Part shown: positions 45,128-53,827 of the stretch, piece by piece
Layout: each line of letters starts with the position of its first letter
Numbering within the stretch: the first letter of the stretch is position 1
Source of the DNA: Marinicella pacifica
GTDB taxonomy: Bacteria; Pseudomonadota; Gammaproteobacteria; Xanthomonadales; Marinicellaceae
Length of the DNA stretch: 64,000 nucleotides
Assembly: GCF_014636635.1 (NCBI RefSeq)
Contig: NZ_BMEO01000001.1
Span: 62,001-126,000, forward strand
Reading direction: 5' to 3'
Notes under the pieces: model-generated
The model's database searches: none
What the model was told of the DNA's origin: nothing
The model's input: only the letters and a program-made list of their open reading frames with translations
Made by a program: the position numbers and the translations under genes

Positions 45128-45403
45128 TTAACTGAAAAAACCGGAGATAATTTCAGCAATACCTTCGAAAATCACGGCAATCCCTTCAAACACAGCCTCA
45201 AAAAGACCGGTTATGATGTCCATAAAACCTTCACCACTTAACACCACCGGTGTCGCAAGTCCTACAGCAGAGGTAACCACCATAGCCAAAGCAGCCATAT
45301 GTACACCAGACACCAGTATATAAATTAAAGAACCCAGTAATACACTGGCACAGAGGGTATTCAGGGCTTTAATTTTCGGAGATCGGTCTGCGTTCTTTTT
45401 CAT
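45128..45403 (-). CDS. Small hypothetical membrane protein
   Basis: The 91-residue protein has two hydrophobic segments: about 17-35 and 37-52. Its C-terminal half is strongly hydrophobic with repeated Phe-Glu-Gly-Ile units (VFEGIAVIFEGIAEIISGFFS). I recognise no family. It lies 12 bp before the START-domain gene on the same strand, and a functional link is possible. Confidence 0.5.
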   Translation of the reverse strand: MKKNADRSPKIKALNTLCASVLLGSLIYILVSGVHMAALAMVVTSAVGLATPVVLSGEGFMDIITGLFEAVFEGIAVIFEGIAEIISGFFS

Positions 45404-45559
45404 TGTTTTTTTTAAATCAAGTGATGAATTATTCAGTATACCTGATTATTGAGGCCAATGAGAATCACCATCACAAACAATCTGTATAGAAGGATCAAAA
45501 ACAGAGAATCAAGCCAGCCAGGGTAAGCACCTAAGCCACTTTCCCTGGTATTCTAAACA

Positions 45560-47308
45560 TCAATCAAAGCCATTTTTAAATATCAAGTCAGAATCATACC
45601 GCTCAAGCCCACCTAAATCATAGCTGCCGTAAACATTGGTTTTGCTGCTTTCAACAGGTCTCGGCAGACCATTGGCAGAAAAGTTTGAATCCAGGCCTAA
45701 AAAGCTACCGTCACAATAATCCACCATGGCTGTGTTATCAACAAGCCGGTAATCACCCCCGGCCCGGTTCACAAAAGTCACCGCTGTTGTGGTTGAACGC
45801 GGCTCACCAATTAAATCTCCTGTCGAGTTCACTTCATTGCGGTTGCAATCGCCATTAGGTAAGACACCGAATGTTGTGAGTTCTGCCGATTCAACCGTAC
45901 TACCGGCCTGATCAAAAATAGATCCTGAAATATTGACTACATGAGGGTCAGTTGACGTTGTCGGATAGGCCAATTCAATCACCCGTGCCATGTCCTCATT
46001 ATCCACAAAAGTCGAAAAAGCGATATCTGCCGAAGTCTCATCAAGATAAACCACCTGGGGGGCATCTGAGTTACCCGAAAAGATATTACCCACGAGGGTC
46101 ATCGGTGTATTAAATCCATCCATCGGCATAAAACGAGCACGGATGGCACTGCCGTAATTAGCGCTGTTATTTTCGATATAAGTTCCGGTGATTTCCAGGG
46201 TGCCGCCAAAGGTGGCGATGGCACCGCCGCCTGAAAAACTGGCACTGGTTCCGGTGGCTGAATTGCCGCTGATTTGCGAACAACGCACTTCTGAATGACA
46301 CTGAGCACCGGGCTTGACCCGATGAATCATCACATGCGCATTATTGGCACGAATGCCGCCACCGGTCGATGTCGCAGTATTGTTGCTAATCACAGCGTCC
46401 TGAAGCAATAACAGAGAGCCGCTACTCACACCAATCCCACCACCATTGCTGGCTGTGTTTGATACCACCATTGCGGCCTCTTTATCAAAATTGTTACTTT
46501 GGATCCTAACCAAAGCATTATTTGAACCATAGATACCGCCACCAAATGAAGCCGCATCATTTAGCAGAACACCTTGAAACAAACCACCTTCGTACAGTGA
46601 AAACTGACACCCATTGGTGACAAAAACAGCGCCACCATTTTGACTGGCCTGATTAAAAGCCAATTGTGTATCCCATACAAACACACCCGTGAGCGCGTCA
46701 TTGCCAAGACCATCACAGGCAATGGCACCACCATTATCAGCCGAATTATTGGATAAAATTGAATTCCCTCTGATATTAATATTTGGACCAATGGCTGATG
46801 CATTGGTTGACGCTTTGGCGTAAATGGCACCGCCATCCTGATTACTAATATTATCGTGCATATATACATTCCATAAACTCACATACCAGCTTCCGGTTAA
46901 CGAAATTCCCCCTCCGCCGGTGTTTGAATTGCCACCACTAATTTCCAAATTCCATAAGTATAAATTTGTTCTGCCGGCACTACCGACACCAATGGCTTCT
47001 GATAGCACAAATATAGGTCCGGTAAAGCCACTGCCATCTATCACTGTTCTGCCATCCAATGAGGTGTCAGAACAATTATCGTACCCGCCATAAATTGAGG
47101 TGGAGCGGTCATCCAAAATCTGTATCGATGACATTGTGTGGTTTTTGGCCACTCTGATAACCAATTCATCAGCAATCGGCGCATTAAAACTGGCTGCTGT
47201 TATTGTCGAATAATCACAGGCACCATCAGAACCCACTGTCACTGTGACTGATTGTGAATGTACAACCGTATTTACAAGTAACAATAAAAATATGATTAAA
47301 ACACGCAT
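45560..47308 (-). CDS. Secreted beta-helix protein with GG-rich coils and IFK-N-GF-D tail
   Basis: The 582-residue protein has a signal peptide (ends near VVHSQ, residue 19). A repeated pattern such as GGGISL, DGGAIYA, NGGAIAC, NGGAVFV and GGGIRANN is spaced by about 25-35 residues. This resembles the GGAI repeats of chlamydial-type polymorphic outer-membrane proteins, which form parallel beta-helices. The end is SDLIFKNGFD, a variant of the local tail. No TTCAG array was found upstream. Export and surface or extracellular location are expected; the function is unknown. Confidence 0.8.
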   Translation of the reverse strand: MRVLIIFLLLLVNTVVHSQSVTVTVGSDGACDYSTITAASFNAPIADELVIRVAKNHTMSSIQILDDRSTSIYGGYDNCSDTSLDGRTVIDGSGFTGPIFVLSEAIGVGSAGRTNLYLWNLEISGGNSNTGGGGISLTGSWYVSLWNVYMHDNISNQDGGAIYAKASTNASAIGPNINIRGNSILSNNSADNGGAIACDGLGNDALTGVFVWDTQLAFNQASQNGGAVFVTNGCQFSLYEGGLFQGVLLNDAASFGGGIYGSNNALVRIQSNNFDKEAAMVVSNTASNGGGIGVSSGSLLLLQDAVISNNTATSTGGGIRANNAHVMIHRVKPGAQCHSEVRCSQISGNSATGTSASFSGGGAIATFGGTLEITGTYIENNSANYGSAIRARFMPMDGFNTPMTLVGNIFSGNSDAPQVVYLDETSADIAFSTFVDNEDMARVIELAYPTTSTDPHVVNISGSIFDQAGSTVESAELTTFGVLPNGDCNRNEVNSTGDLIGEPRSTTTAVTFVNRAGGDYRLVDNTAMVDYCDGSFLGLDSNFSANGLPRPVESSKTNVYGSYDLGGLERYDSDLIFKNGFD

Positions 47309-47513
47309 AAAATACTCCTTTTAAACGAAAAAACACATCGCGCCCATACAATTAATAGCTGTATTAAGTCCAACGCGTTGTATGGCTCTATAATTAATTC
47401 GTATTGAGTGGAAAATTCATGACATAAAAAATAAAATAAATTTAAAATTCTTACTATTCAGCGTGTTTTTCATATAAAAACCTTTTCTTTTTCACTTATA
47501 TTGAGACTTAAAG

Positions 47514-47966
47514 ATGAAATTTTCATTACTCATCATAACGATGCTTCTTATGAATACGGCAACCGCCAAGCAAAAATACTATAAATGGACTGATGAGAAC
47601 GGCAGTATTCATTATTCCACCGAAAAACCTGAAAATAACCAAACAGAGGAATTAGACATCAGCACAAAACAACCCGACGTCCCGGTAGAACCGATACGAG
47701 CACATGCTGAATCTGAAACATCTGATGAGCCTGAAGAAAAAAGCTATTTAGAACAACGCCGTGAGAAAAAGCAGAAAGCCAAAAAACTGGCGCAAGAAAA
47801 CCGGGAACGTTGCTTAGATGCCAAACACATCGTCAACAGATACCAACAACAAGTCCGCATGAGCCGCATTGACCGAGAAACCGGTGAAAAAATCTATTTA
47901 GATGACACCAAACGCGCAAGCATCATTAAAAGCGCCCAACAAGCTGTGAGAAAGTACTGCCGTTAA
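47514..47966 (+). CDS. DUF4124-domain periplasmic protein
   Basis: The 150-residue protein has a signal peptide (MKFSLL..., ends near ATA-KQ). It then shows KYYKWTDENGSIHYSTEKPEN, the typical DUF4124 motif of a Trp-x-Asp-x-x-Gly strand pair. The rest is charged and probably helical (EQRREKKQKAKKLAQENRERC). DUF4124 proteins are widespread in gammaproteobacteria, often tethered to the envelope, and their role is unknown. It has two Cys residues in the C-terminal part. Confidence 0.8.
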   Translation: MKFSLLIITMLLMNTATAKQKYYKWTDENGSIHYSTEKPENNQTEELDISTKQPDVPVEPIRAHAESETSDEPEEKSYLEQRREKKQKAKKLAQENRERCLDAKHIVNRYQQQVRMSRIDRETGEKIYLDDTKRASIIKSAQQAVRKYCR

Positions 47967-48356
47967 ATAAGGTGTGTTCTTGGGACTTACGCTTTTCCGC
48001 TCCCAGCTCACGCAGTACACCTCCATCCCTGGAGTCGTCCTTGCTACGCAAAACCGCGTGACTTCATTTACCTGGCCTAACCGGCTCGGCGGGTCGTGCA
48101 GCTCAGCAGCACTCCTAAGGTGCCAATGCGAAGCAACGCACCGCCATACCGACGCAGATCGGTAACCAGCGTCTTTGAGTGCGAATCTTGAAAAACAAAT
48201 AAACGGCTTCGTGCCCTCTGTGAAAACCACTGTGACCTTTGTGGTTATTGTTTGGCTTGGTTGATTTACTTAAGATCCTCGGGTCGGTGCCCGAGGAAGA
48301 CGGTGGAGAGAACAAAATCTTATGAACTCATTGAGGCATTGGTTTACAATAACGCC
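47967..48356. other. 390-bp region without a convincing gene
   Basis: It is richer in G and C than its flanks. It has frames on the minus strand with no recognisable protein similarity. A hairpin CCTCGGG (48277-48283) with CCCGAGG (48290-48296) lies before ubiA. A stretch near 48220-48247 resembles the CACAAAG repeat at 19011. A structured RNA or a decayed insertion is possible; nothing firm is seen. Confidence 0.4.
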
Positions 48357-49235
48357 ATGCTTAAACTGATTGAGAAACACTGGCCGCAGGCCTTGCCTTA
48401 CCTGCGCTTAATGCGCGCGGACCGGCCGATTGGCACCCTGTTGTTACTGTGGCCGGCCTGGTGGGCTTTATGGAGTGCCGCTGAAGGTATGCCGCCATTT
48501 TCTTTGTGGTTGATTTTTACCCTGGGTGTGTTTTTAATGCGCTCAGCAGGCTGTGTCATAAACGACATTGCTGATCGTAAGTACGACGGTCATGTCAGTC
48601 GCACCCGACAGCGGCCTTTGGCCATTAGCGAAGTCTCGGTGAAGCAGGCCTGGATACTGTTCTTTGTTCTACTCGCCCTTTCCGCTTCACTGCTGTTATT
48701 CCTTAATTTACTGACTTTTTATCTGGCGCTGGCAGCGGCCGTAATCGCCATGACCTATCCGCTGATGAAACGTTATACCTATTTACCGCAGGCTTATTTG
48801 GGCGTTGCGTTTTCTTTCCCCATTCCCATGGTCTATGCGCAAATGACCGGGACGGTGCCAAAAGCAGCCTGGTTATTATTCGTCGCGAATATCCTGTGGA
48901 CCATCGCCTATGACACCATTTATGCCATGGTCGATCGCAAAGATGACTTAAAAATCGGCATTAAATCCACCGCCATTCTGTTCGGTGATTTAGACCGGGT
49001 AATTATCGGCATCATTCAATTATTCACGGTGTTCGCCTTTTACCTGTTTGGCCAACAAACCGACATGGGCGGACTGTACTATCTGGGGGTAATTATTATC
49101 GTCTGGTTATTCGCTTATCAACAATTATTAATCGCCGGACGTAATGAAGAACGCTGCTTTAAGGCCTTTTTGCATAATAATTGGGTTGGTATGACCTTAT
49201 TTGCCGGAATTTTTGCTGATTTCCTCTTGAAATAA
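48357..49235 (+). CDS. ubiA: 4-hydroxybenzoate polyprenyltransferase UbiA
   Basis: UbiA prenylates 4-hydroxybenzoate in ubiquinone synthesis. The chosen start is ATG 48357 (MLKLIEKHWPQALPYLRLMRADRPIG), giving 292 residues as in E. coli; the frame is open upstream in non-coding DNA. The two Asp-rich prenyl diphosphate sites are present: NDIADRKYDGHVSRTRQRPL and DTIYAMVDRKDDLKIGIKSTAILFG. About eight TM helices are visible. No ubiC (chorismate lyase) is adjacent. Confidence 0.95.
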   Translation: MLKLIEKHWPQALPYLRLMRADRPIGTLLLLWPAWWALWSAAEGMPPFSLWLIFTLGVFLMRSAGCVINDIADRKYDGHVSRTRQRPLAISEVSVKQAWILFFVLLALSASLLLFLNLLTFYLALAAAVIAMTYPLMKRYTYLPQAYLGVAFSFPIPMVYAQMTGTVPKAAWLLFVANILWTIAYDTIYAMVDRKDDLKIGIKSTAILFGDLDRVIIGIIQLFTVFAFYLFGQQTDMGGLYYLGVIIIVWLFAYQQLLIAGRNEERCFKAFLHNNWVGMTLFAGIFADFLLK

Positions 49236-49301
49236 ACCAAATCAAACCTACATAGCTTATGAGTTCGGTGGCCGAGGTCGGCATCGAACCATTTAACCGA
49301 C

Positions 49302-49330
49302 TTGGCCAACAGGCAAGTCACTATTATAAA
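49302..49330 (+). promoter_or_regulatory. Candidate promoter of the small heat-shock gene
   Basis: TTGGCC (49302-49307) and TATAAA (49325-49330) are 17 bp apart, fitting sigma-70. An inverted repeat GACTTG...CAAGTC (about 49299-49319) overlaps the -35 and could be an operator. No sigma-32-type -10 (CCCCAT) was found. Confidence 0.4.
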
Positions 49331-49359
49331 TAACGTATTGCTTATTAGGAGAATATGCT

Positions 49360-49848
49360 ATGAATTTTGATTTAACCCCTTTATTCCGTACTTCAATCGG
49401 TTTTGACCGTATGGCGCAACTTTTGGATCAGGCTAATCGCATTGACCAGACCCCAAGTTATCCGCCATACAACATTGAGCACCTGGATGAAAATAACTAT
49501 CGCATTACATTGGCGCTGGCCGGTTTTAGCGAGCAGGATTTAGACATTACTTCAGAACAAAACACCCTGACTGTCAGCGGTAAGATTGAGACTGAAGAAG
49601 ATGAGAAGAATAAAAACTTCATCCATCGTGGTATCGCCACACGGGCGTTTGAGCGTCGCTTCCAGTTGGCTGACCATGTGCGCGTGAAAGGCGCCAGCAT
49701 GGATAACGGCTTACTGCACATCGAGCTTGAACGTGAAATTCCTGAAGCGATGAAACCACGTACCATAGAAATCAGTAATGGCCGTGGACGTCAAACCATT
49801 GAGCAAAAACCTGAAGCGGTGAAAGACGATAAAAAACAAATCGCCTAA
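49360..49848 (+). CDS. Hsp20 family small heat-shock protein
   Basis: The 162-residue protein opens with FDLTPLFRTSIGFDRM, typical of IbpA-type proteins. It has an alpha-crystallin domain (about 40-135) with YRITLALAGFSEQDLDI, IHRGIATRAFERRFQLADHV and MDNGLLHIELEREIPE. The C-terminal anchor motif is R-T-I-E-I. It keeps unfolded proteins soluble as an ATP-independent holdase. An AGGAG ribosome site lies 8 nt before the start. A strong terminator follows. Confidence 0.93.
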   Translation: MNFDLTPLFRTSIGFDRMAQLLDQANRIDQTPSYPPYNIEHLDENNYRITLALAGFSEQDLDITSEQNTLTVSGKIETEEDEKNKNFIHRGIATRAFERRFQLADHVRVKGASMDNGLLHIELEREIPEAMKPRTIEISNGRGRQTIEQKPEAVKDDKKQIA

Positions 49849-49872
49849 ACGAATTTAGGTTTAAGTAAAACT

Positions 49873-49906
49873 AAAAGCCCGGGTCGTGATCCGGGCTTTT
49901 TTGTGC
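49873..49906 (+). terminator. Rho-independent terminator after hsp20
   Basis: AAAAGCCCGG (49873-49882) pairs perfectly with CCGGGCTTTT (49891-49900), with an 8-nt loop, followed by more T residues. Confidence 0.88.
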
Positions 49907-49993
49907 GTTAGGTATTTTATTTTTGTGATATATTCACCAAAATGAAATATATTTTGACATAAAATACTTGCTCCCTACTTATAAAGAAGAGCA

Positions 49994-52147
49994 ATGAAAA
50001 AACATACACGCATATTGACTGTTTTACTCAGTTTGTGGGCTTTAGCAGCCCACGCCAATTTATCTGATTTATTAATCTCTGAAATCGCCATTACACCCAC
50101 AGAAGGTGAATTTATCGAGATTCATAACAAAGGTGGCAATGTTATTGATTTAACCGATGTTTACCTCACCGATGCCACTTATCCCGGTGGTGGTGGGACA
50201 TATTATTACCAGTTGGTATCCGGTGGCGGCGGTGGCGGCGGTTTTGCGGATTTTTATGCACGTTTTCCGGCCGGTGCCAGTATTGCGCCCGGTGCTTATC
50301 AAACAATAGCACTGAATGGTGCGGTTGATTTTAATAATTTATACGGCGTTGACCCCACTTATGAGATTGCGAATACCAATGCAGTACCTGATATGTTAGA
50401 GGCGCGAATCGGTTCTATCGATGGCTTAAGTAGTGGCTTATCCGGTGGTGGCGAAGTGGTGGTTCTATTGCATTGGGATGGTCAAAGTGACCTGATGCAA
50501 GATTTAGACTATGTTCTGTGGGGTGATAAAAACGAAGCGGTCAGTAAAACCGGCATTTCGATTGACGGACCCGATGCCGATGGTACGCCAACAAGTTATT
50601 TAGATGATACCGACATAACCAGTCAAGCGGTGGTCAGCGCCAGTTCTCATGCCAGCGGCATGTCCTGGCAACGCAGTGATATGAACGAAGGCAATGAAAC
50701 TAAAACCGGTGGAAACGGCATCAGCGGTCATGATGAGACCTCTGAGGACACCAATAACACTTTTTTTGAAGACACGCCAACACCCAATGCCGCCGCAGGC
50801 AATCCACCGGCACCACAAATTATCATCAATGAAGTCGATGCGGTGGGTTCAGCTGAATTTATTGAATTAACCGGTCCCGCCAATGTGAGCACCAGCGGCA
50901 TTACTTTAGTGATGTACGATGGTGCTACAGATCAAATTTATGATGTCTATGACTTATCCGGTTATCAGCTATCCGCCGATGGCTATTTGTTAATTGGCGA
51001 TGCCGGTTTATCCCCGGATATTGTCCTGCCTGCAGGCAGCTTACAAGACGGCCCTGATGCCGTGGCCATTTATTATGCCGATGCCAGTCAATTTACAATT
51101 GGCGATGGCATAACATCAACCGATATTATGGATGCCCTGGTTTATGATTCCGGCCAGGCTGATGATGCCGGTTTATTGGCACTCATAAATAACGGTGAAC
51201 CTCAAATCAACGAAAACGAAAACGCCGATGCGACCAATCAAAGTATGGCGCGTTGTCCCAATGCGTCCGGCGGTTCATTAAACAGCAGTACCTATCAGGC
51301 AGTCGATCCAACACCGGGGTTATTAAACAACCTTTGCCCAATCGGTGATTATTACGCCACCGCAGATGATACCAATGCCACGACATTGCGTAATTCATTG
51401 CATGAAATTATCGACGACCACACCAGTTTTCCATATTCCAATGACGGAATTGATGACACATGGGAAGTCTTATCTTTCGCCGATGAAGACCCGACTGATC
51501 CGAGTAAAGTGTGGATGATTTATAAAAATAATTCATACACCTATAATGGTGGTGGACAACAGCCCTATAATCGCGAACACACCTGGCCGCAGTCTTACGG
51601 CTTTAGTTCCGGTGCATTGGGATCAGACAACACCGCCCGAACAGATGCCCATCACCTGATGATGTCAGATGTGGGTTATAACGGCAATCGTGGCAATCTA
51701 TATTTTGATAACTGCGACAGTGGTTGTACCAATGACGTCACCACCGCCAATCATGGCCAGGGTGGTCCGGGCATCAACAATAAATACGACAGTAATTCCT
51801 ATGAAGTCTGGGATTTCCGCAAAGGCGATATCGCCCGTGCCATGTTCTATATGGATGTGCGTTATGCAGGTGATGTCAGTGGCGAAGTGGATTTGCAACT
51901 CACAGATAACGCGGGGTTAATTCAAACCGGCGATCCCTATATGGGTCTACTGTCCACCCTGATTCAGTGGCACAACCAGGATCCGGTGGACAGTTATGAA
52001 CTGGAACGCAACGAGCGGGTCTATTCCTACCAAGGTAACCGCAATCCATTTATTGACCACCCCGAATGGGTTGAATGTATCTTTATCAACGGCGGTCAAT
52101 GTACCACTGTGGCAGATGATTTAATCTTTAAAAATGGTTTTGAATAA
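49994..52147 (+). CDS. Secreted endonuclease I family nuclease with lamin-tail domains and IFK-N-GF-E tail
   Basis: The 717-residue protein has a signal peptide (ends at AHA, about residue 21). A lamin-tail (LTD) domain starts at LISEIAITPTEGEFIEIHN. A second LTD-like segment near 270-400 has IIINEVDAVGSAEFIELTGP. An endonuclease I domain occupies about 440-690, with the histidine-metal motif NREHTWPQSYGF (His529), then DAHHLMMSD and GNRGNLYF. The end is DDLIFKNGFE. It likely degrades extracellular DNA or RNA, giving phosphate and nucleotides. LTD-nuclease fusions occur in marine bacteria. Confidence 0.87.
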   Translation: MKKHTRILTVLLSLWALAAHANLSDLLISEIAITPTEGEFIEIHNKGGNVIDLTDVYLTDATYPGGGGTYYYQLVSGGGGGGGFADFYARFPAGASIAPGAYQTIALNGAVDFNNLYGVDPTYEIANTNAVPDMLEARIGSIDGLSSGLSGGGEVVVLLHWDGQSDLMQDLDYVLWGDKNEAVSKTGISIDGPDADGTPTSYLDDTDITSQAVVSASSHASGMSWQRSDMNEGNETKTGGNGISGHDETSEDTNNTFFEDTPTPNAAAGNPPAPQIIINEVDAVGSAEFIELTGPANVSTSGITLVMYDGATDQIYDVYDLSGYQLSADGYLLIGDAGLSPDIVLPAGSLQDGPDAVAIYYADASQFTIGDGITSTDIMDALVYDSGQADDAGLLALINNGEPQINENENADATNQSMARCPNASGGSLNSSTYQAVDPTPGLLNNLCPIGDYYATADDTNATTLRNSLHEIIDDHTSFPYSNDGIDDTWEVLSFADEDPTDPSKVWMIYKNNSYTYNGGGQQPYNREHTWPQSYGFSSGALGSDNTARTDAHHLMMSDVGYNGNRGNLYFDNCDSGCTNDVTTANHGQGGPGINNKYDSNSYEVWDFRKGDIARAMFYMDVRYAGDVSGEVDLQLTDNAGLIQTGDPYMGLLSTLIQWHNQDPVDSYELERNERVYSYQGNRNPFIDHPEWVECIFINGGQCTTVADDLIFKNGFE

Positions 52148-52199
52148 ATCCTGCCTCCAGCCATGAATTAGGGGCATGGCTATTTGTGAAATACCACTC

Positions 52200-52225
52200 A
52201 GGGCGCTTATGCAGGCGCCCTTTTT
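52200..52225 (+). terminator. Rho-independent terminator after the nuclease gene
   Basis: AGGGCGC (52200-52206) pairs with GCGCCCT (52215-52221) around an 8-nt loop, followed by TTTT. Confidence 0.82.
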
Positions 52226-52282
52226 CATGCCCTTTTCATCTGATTAAAGCTATAGTAAGGAAACTTTAATTGAGTCCTTTGG

Positions 52283-53596
52283 GTGTCACAAAACAGCCTG
52301 TTTATTTTTGATCGCAATTTAAGAATCAGTGATCATGCTTTGCTGCACCATGCCTGCACACGCAGTGAAGCCATTGCGTTTTTATACTGCCTGCCAAAAC
52401 GCCTGTTCACTTCAGCCTGGCTCAAAAACAGTGCAATGGGCTCTCTGCGCTGGCAGTTTTTAATCGAATCGTTAGAGGATCTCAGGCGACAGCTTGCCGC
52501 CTATGGACATCAACTGTTGATTCAATCAGATTCTGTCCACCAGGTATTGCAGAAACTCATTCCTAAATATCGTATTGACACCCTCTACTTTGGAGAAACA
52601 GCCGGCTACGATGAACAGCAGGAACACCAACTGATTCAAAAACTAACGCCCGGTATAACCATGCACACACAATCCACTTTACCCCTGTTTAAGCCTGCTG
52701 ATTTACCATTTAAAAGCAATGATTTACCGTCTCATTTCACACCATTCAGACGGCAGATTGAAAGCCAGTCTTTCGCACAGCCACTGGCAACCCCAACATG
52801 TTGGCCGAAGCCCATCACTGTGAAGCTTCAGGACAACGCCCGACTTTTTAGCTTAACCAACAAGCGCTTAAAAACACTCTTTAAGGGAGGAGAAGTGGCC
52901 GCTCAGGCACATTTAAATCACTACTTTTCAACTCAACTGCCCGGTAACTATAAACAGGTGCGCAACCGTCTGTACGGCTGGAAAAATTCAACCAAATTCT
53001 CACCGTGGCTGGCGCTTGGCTGTGTGTCACCCAATCAAATCATGGATCAATTACGCCGTTATGAGATTGCTCAAGGAAGCAATGAGTCCACCTATTGGAT
53101 TTATTTTGAACTGTTGTGGCGAGATTTTTTTTACTACAATGCACGCAAACAAGGTGTTCGTTTATTTCACAGTACAAATACAACTCGGACCTCGCCCACT
53201 ATGGATAAATCTATCTTCAACAAATGGTGTCGTGGTGAAACTCAATCACGCCTGGTCAATGCCTGCATGCAACAACTGAACCACTCAGGCTATATGAGTA
53301 ACCGCGGACGACAAATTGCCGCCAGCTACTTAATCCACGATTTACGCCAGCCGTGGCAGTCCGGTGCCGCCTATTTTGAGCGCCATTTAATCGATTATGA
53401 TGTTGCCTCAAACTGGGGCAACTGGCAGTATATCGCCGGTGTTGGTGCCGATCCACGGGGCGGCCGACACTTTAATGTTGAAAAACAACAAAAGATCCAT
53501 GATCCTGACCACGTCTTTATCGATGATTGGTCACACAAAAAGCAAGCACCACCCCCGATAAGCTGGCATCACATTCTATCCCGGACAGATTTATGA
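52283..53596 (+). CDS. Cryptochrome DASH family photolyase
   Basis: The 437-residue protein starts at GTG 52283 (reading [18 protein letters not shown]). It has the N-terminal antenna domain (photolyase alpha/beta fold) and a C-terminal FAD domain with [17 protein letters not shown] and [17 protein letters not shown]. The CRY-DASH signature [32 protein letters not shown] is present. CRY-DASH proteins repair pyrimidine dimers in single-stranded DNA, and some also act in light sensing. A convergent small DUF2256 gene overlaps its 3' end by 28 bp, an association I recall from other bacteria. Confidence 0.92.
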   Translation: MSQNSLFIFDRNLRISDHALLHHACTRSEAIAFLYCLPKRLFTSAWLKNSAMGSLRWQFLIESLEDLRRQLAAYGHQLLIQSDSVHQVLQKLIPKYRIDTLYFGETAGYDEQQEHQLIQKLTPGITMHTQSTLPLFKPADLPFKSNDLPSHFTPFRRQIESQSFAQPLATPTCWPKPITVKLQDNARLFSLTNKRLKTLFKGGEVAAQAHLNHYFSTQLPGNYKQVRNRLYGWKNSTKFSPWLALGCVSPNQIMDQLRRYEIAQGSNESTYWIYFELLWRDFFYYNARKQGVRLFHSTNTTRTSPTMDKSIFNKWCRGETQSRLVNACMQQLNHSGYMSNRGRQIAASYLIHDLRQPWQSGAAYFERHLIDYDVASNWGNWQYIAGVGADPRGGRHFNVEKQQKIHDPDHVFIDDWSHKKQAPPPISWHHILSRTDL

Positions 53597-53718
53597 CGGC
53601 GACAGCGCTCACTGCAATAAACCACCCCATCCCAGCAGTTGCGCCATTTTTTTCGCCAGCTAAATCTGAGACCGCAGACCGGGCAGGTTTTTTCTGGCAG
53701 ATGGGTTTTTTTGTGCAT
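53569..53718 (-). CDS. DUF2256 small zinc-binding protein, antisense to the 3' end of CRY-DASH
   Basis: This is a 49-residue protein, start ATG at 53718-53716, stop TGA at 53571-53569. It reads [25 protein letters not shown]... and ends [16 protein letters not shown]. Four Cys (12, 15, 35, 39) in a CPVC...YCSERC layout form a probable zinc site. This matches DUF2256, which is often encoded beside photolyase or cryptochrome genes. It overlaps the photolyase stop region by 28 bp on the opposite strand. The function is unknown; the neighbourhood hints at a role with the photolyase. Confidence 0.88.
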   Translation of the reverse strand: MHKKTHLPEKTCPVCGLRFSWRKKWRNCWDGVVYCSERCRRHKSVRDRM

Positions 53719-53827
53719 GATTGTTGTGTTTTTCTTACCAATTCATCATTGTATAGCAGAATATGCCTCCCGGCAGCCTGTTTGACAAAAATACGTTACA
53801 CGCCTCACAACCTTTTATATAACCGCC

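Noticed and set aside
47898-48230. 110-codon minus-strand frame across the DUF4124 gene end and the GC-richer block
   Set aside because: No recognisable domain, poor start context and overlap with a well-supported gene.
49262-49320. Sequence GGCATCGAACC and flanks resembling a tRNA T-arm on the minus strand
   Set aside because: No acceptor, D or anticodon stems can be built around it.
53517-53741. 74-codon minus-strand frame over the same bases as the DUF2256 gene
   Set aside because: A different frame with no family features; the DUF2256 frame has the Cys pattern and fits the genomic context.
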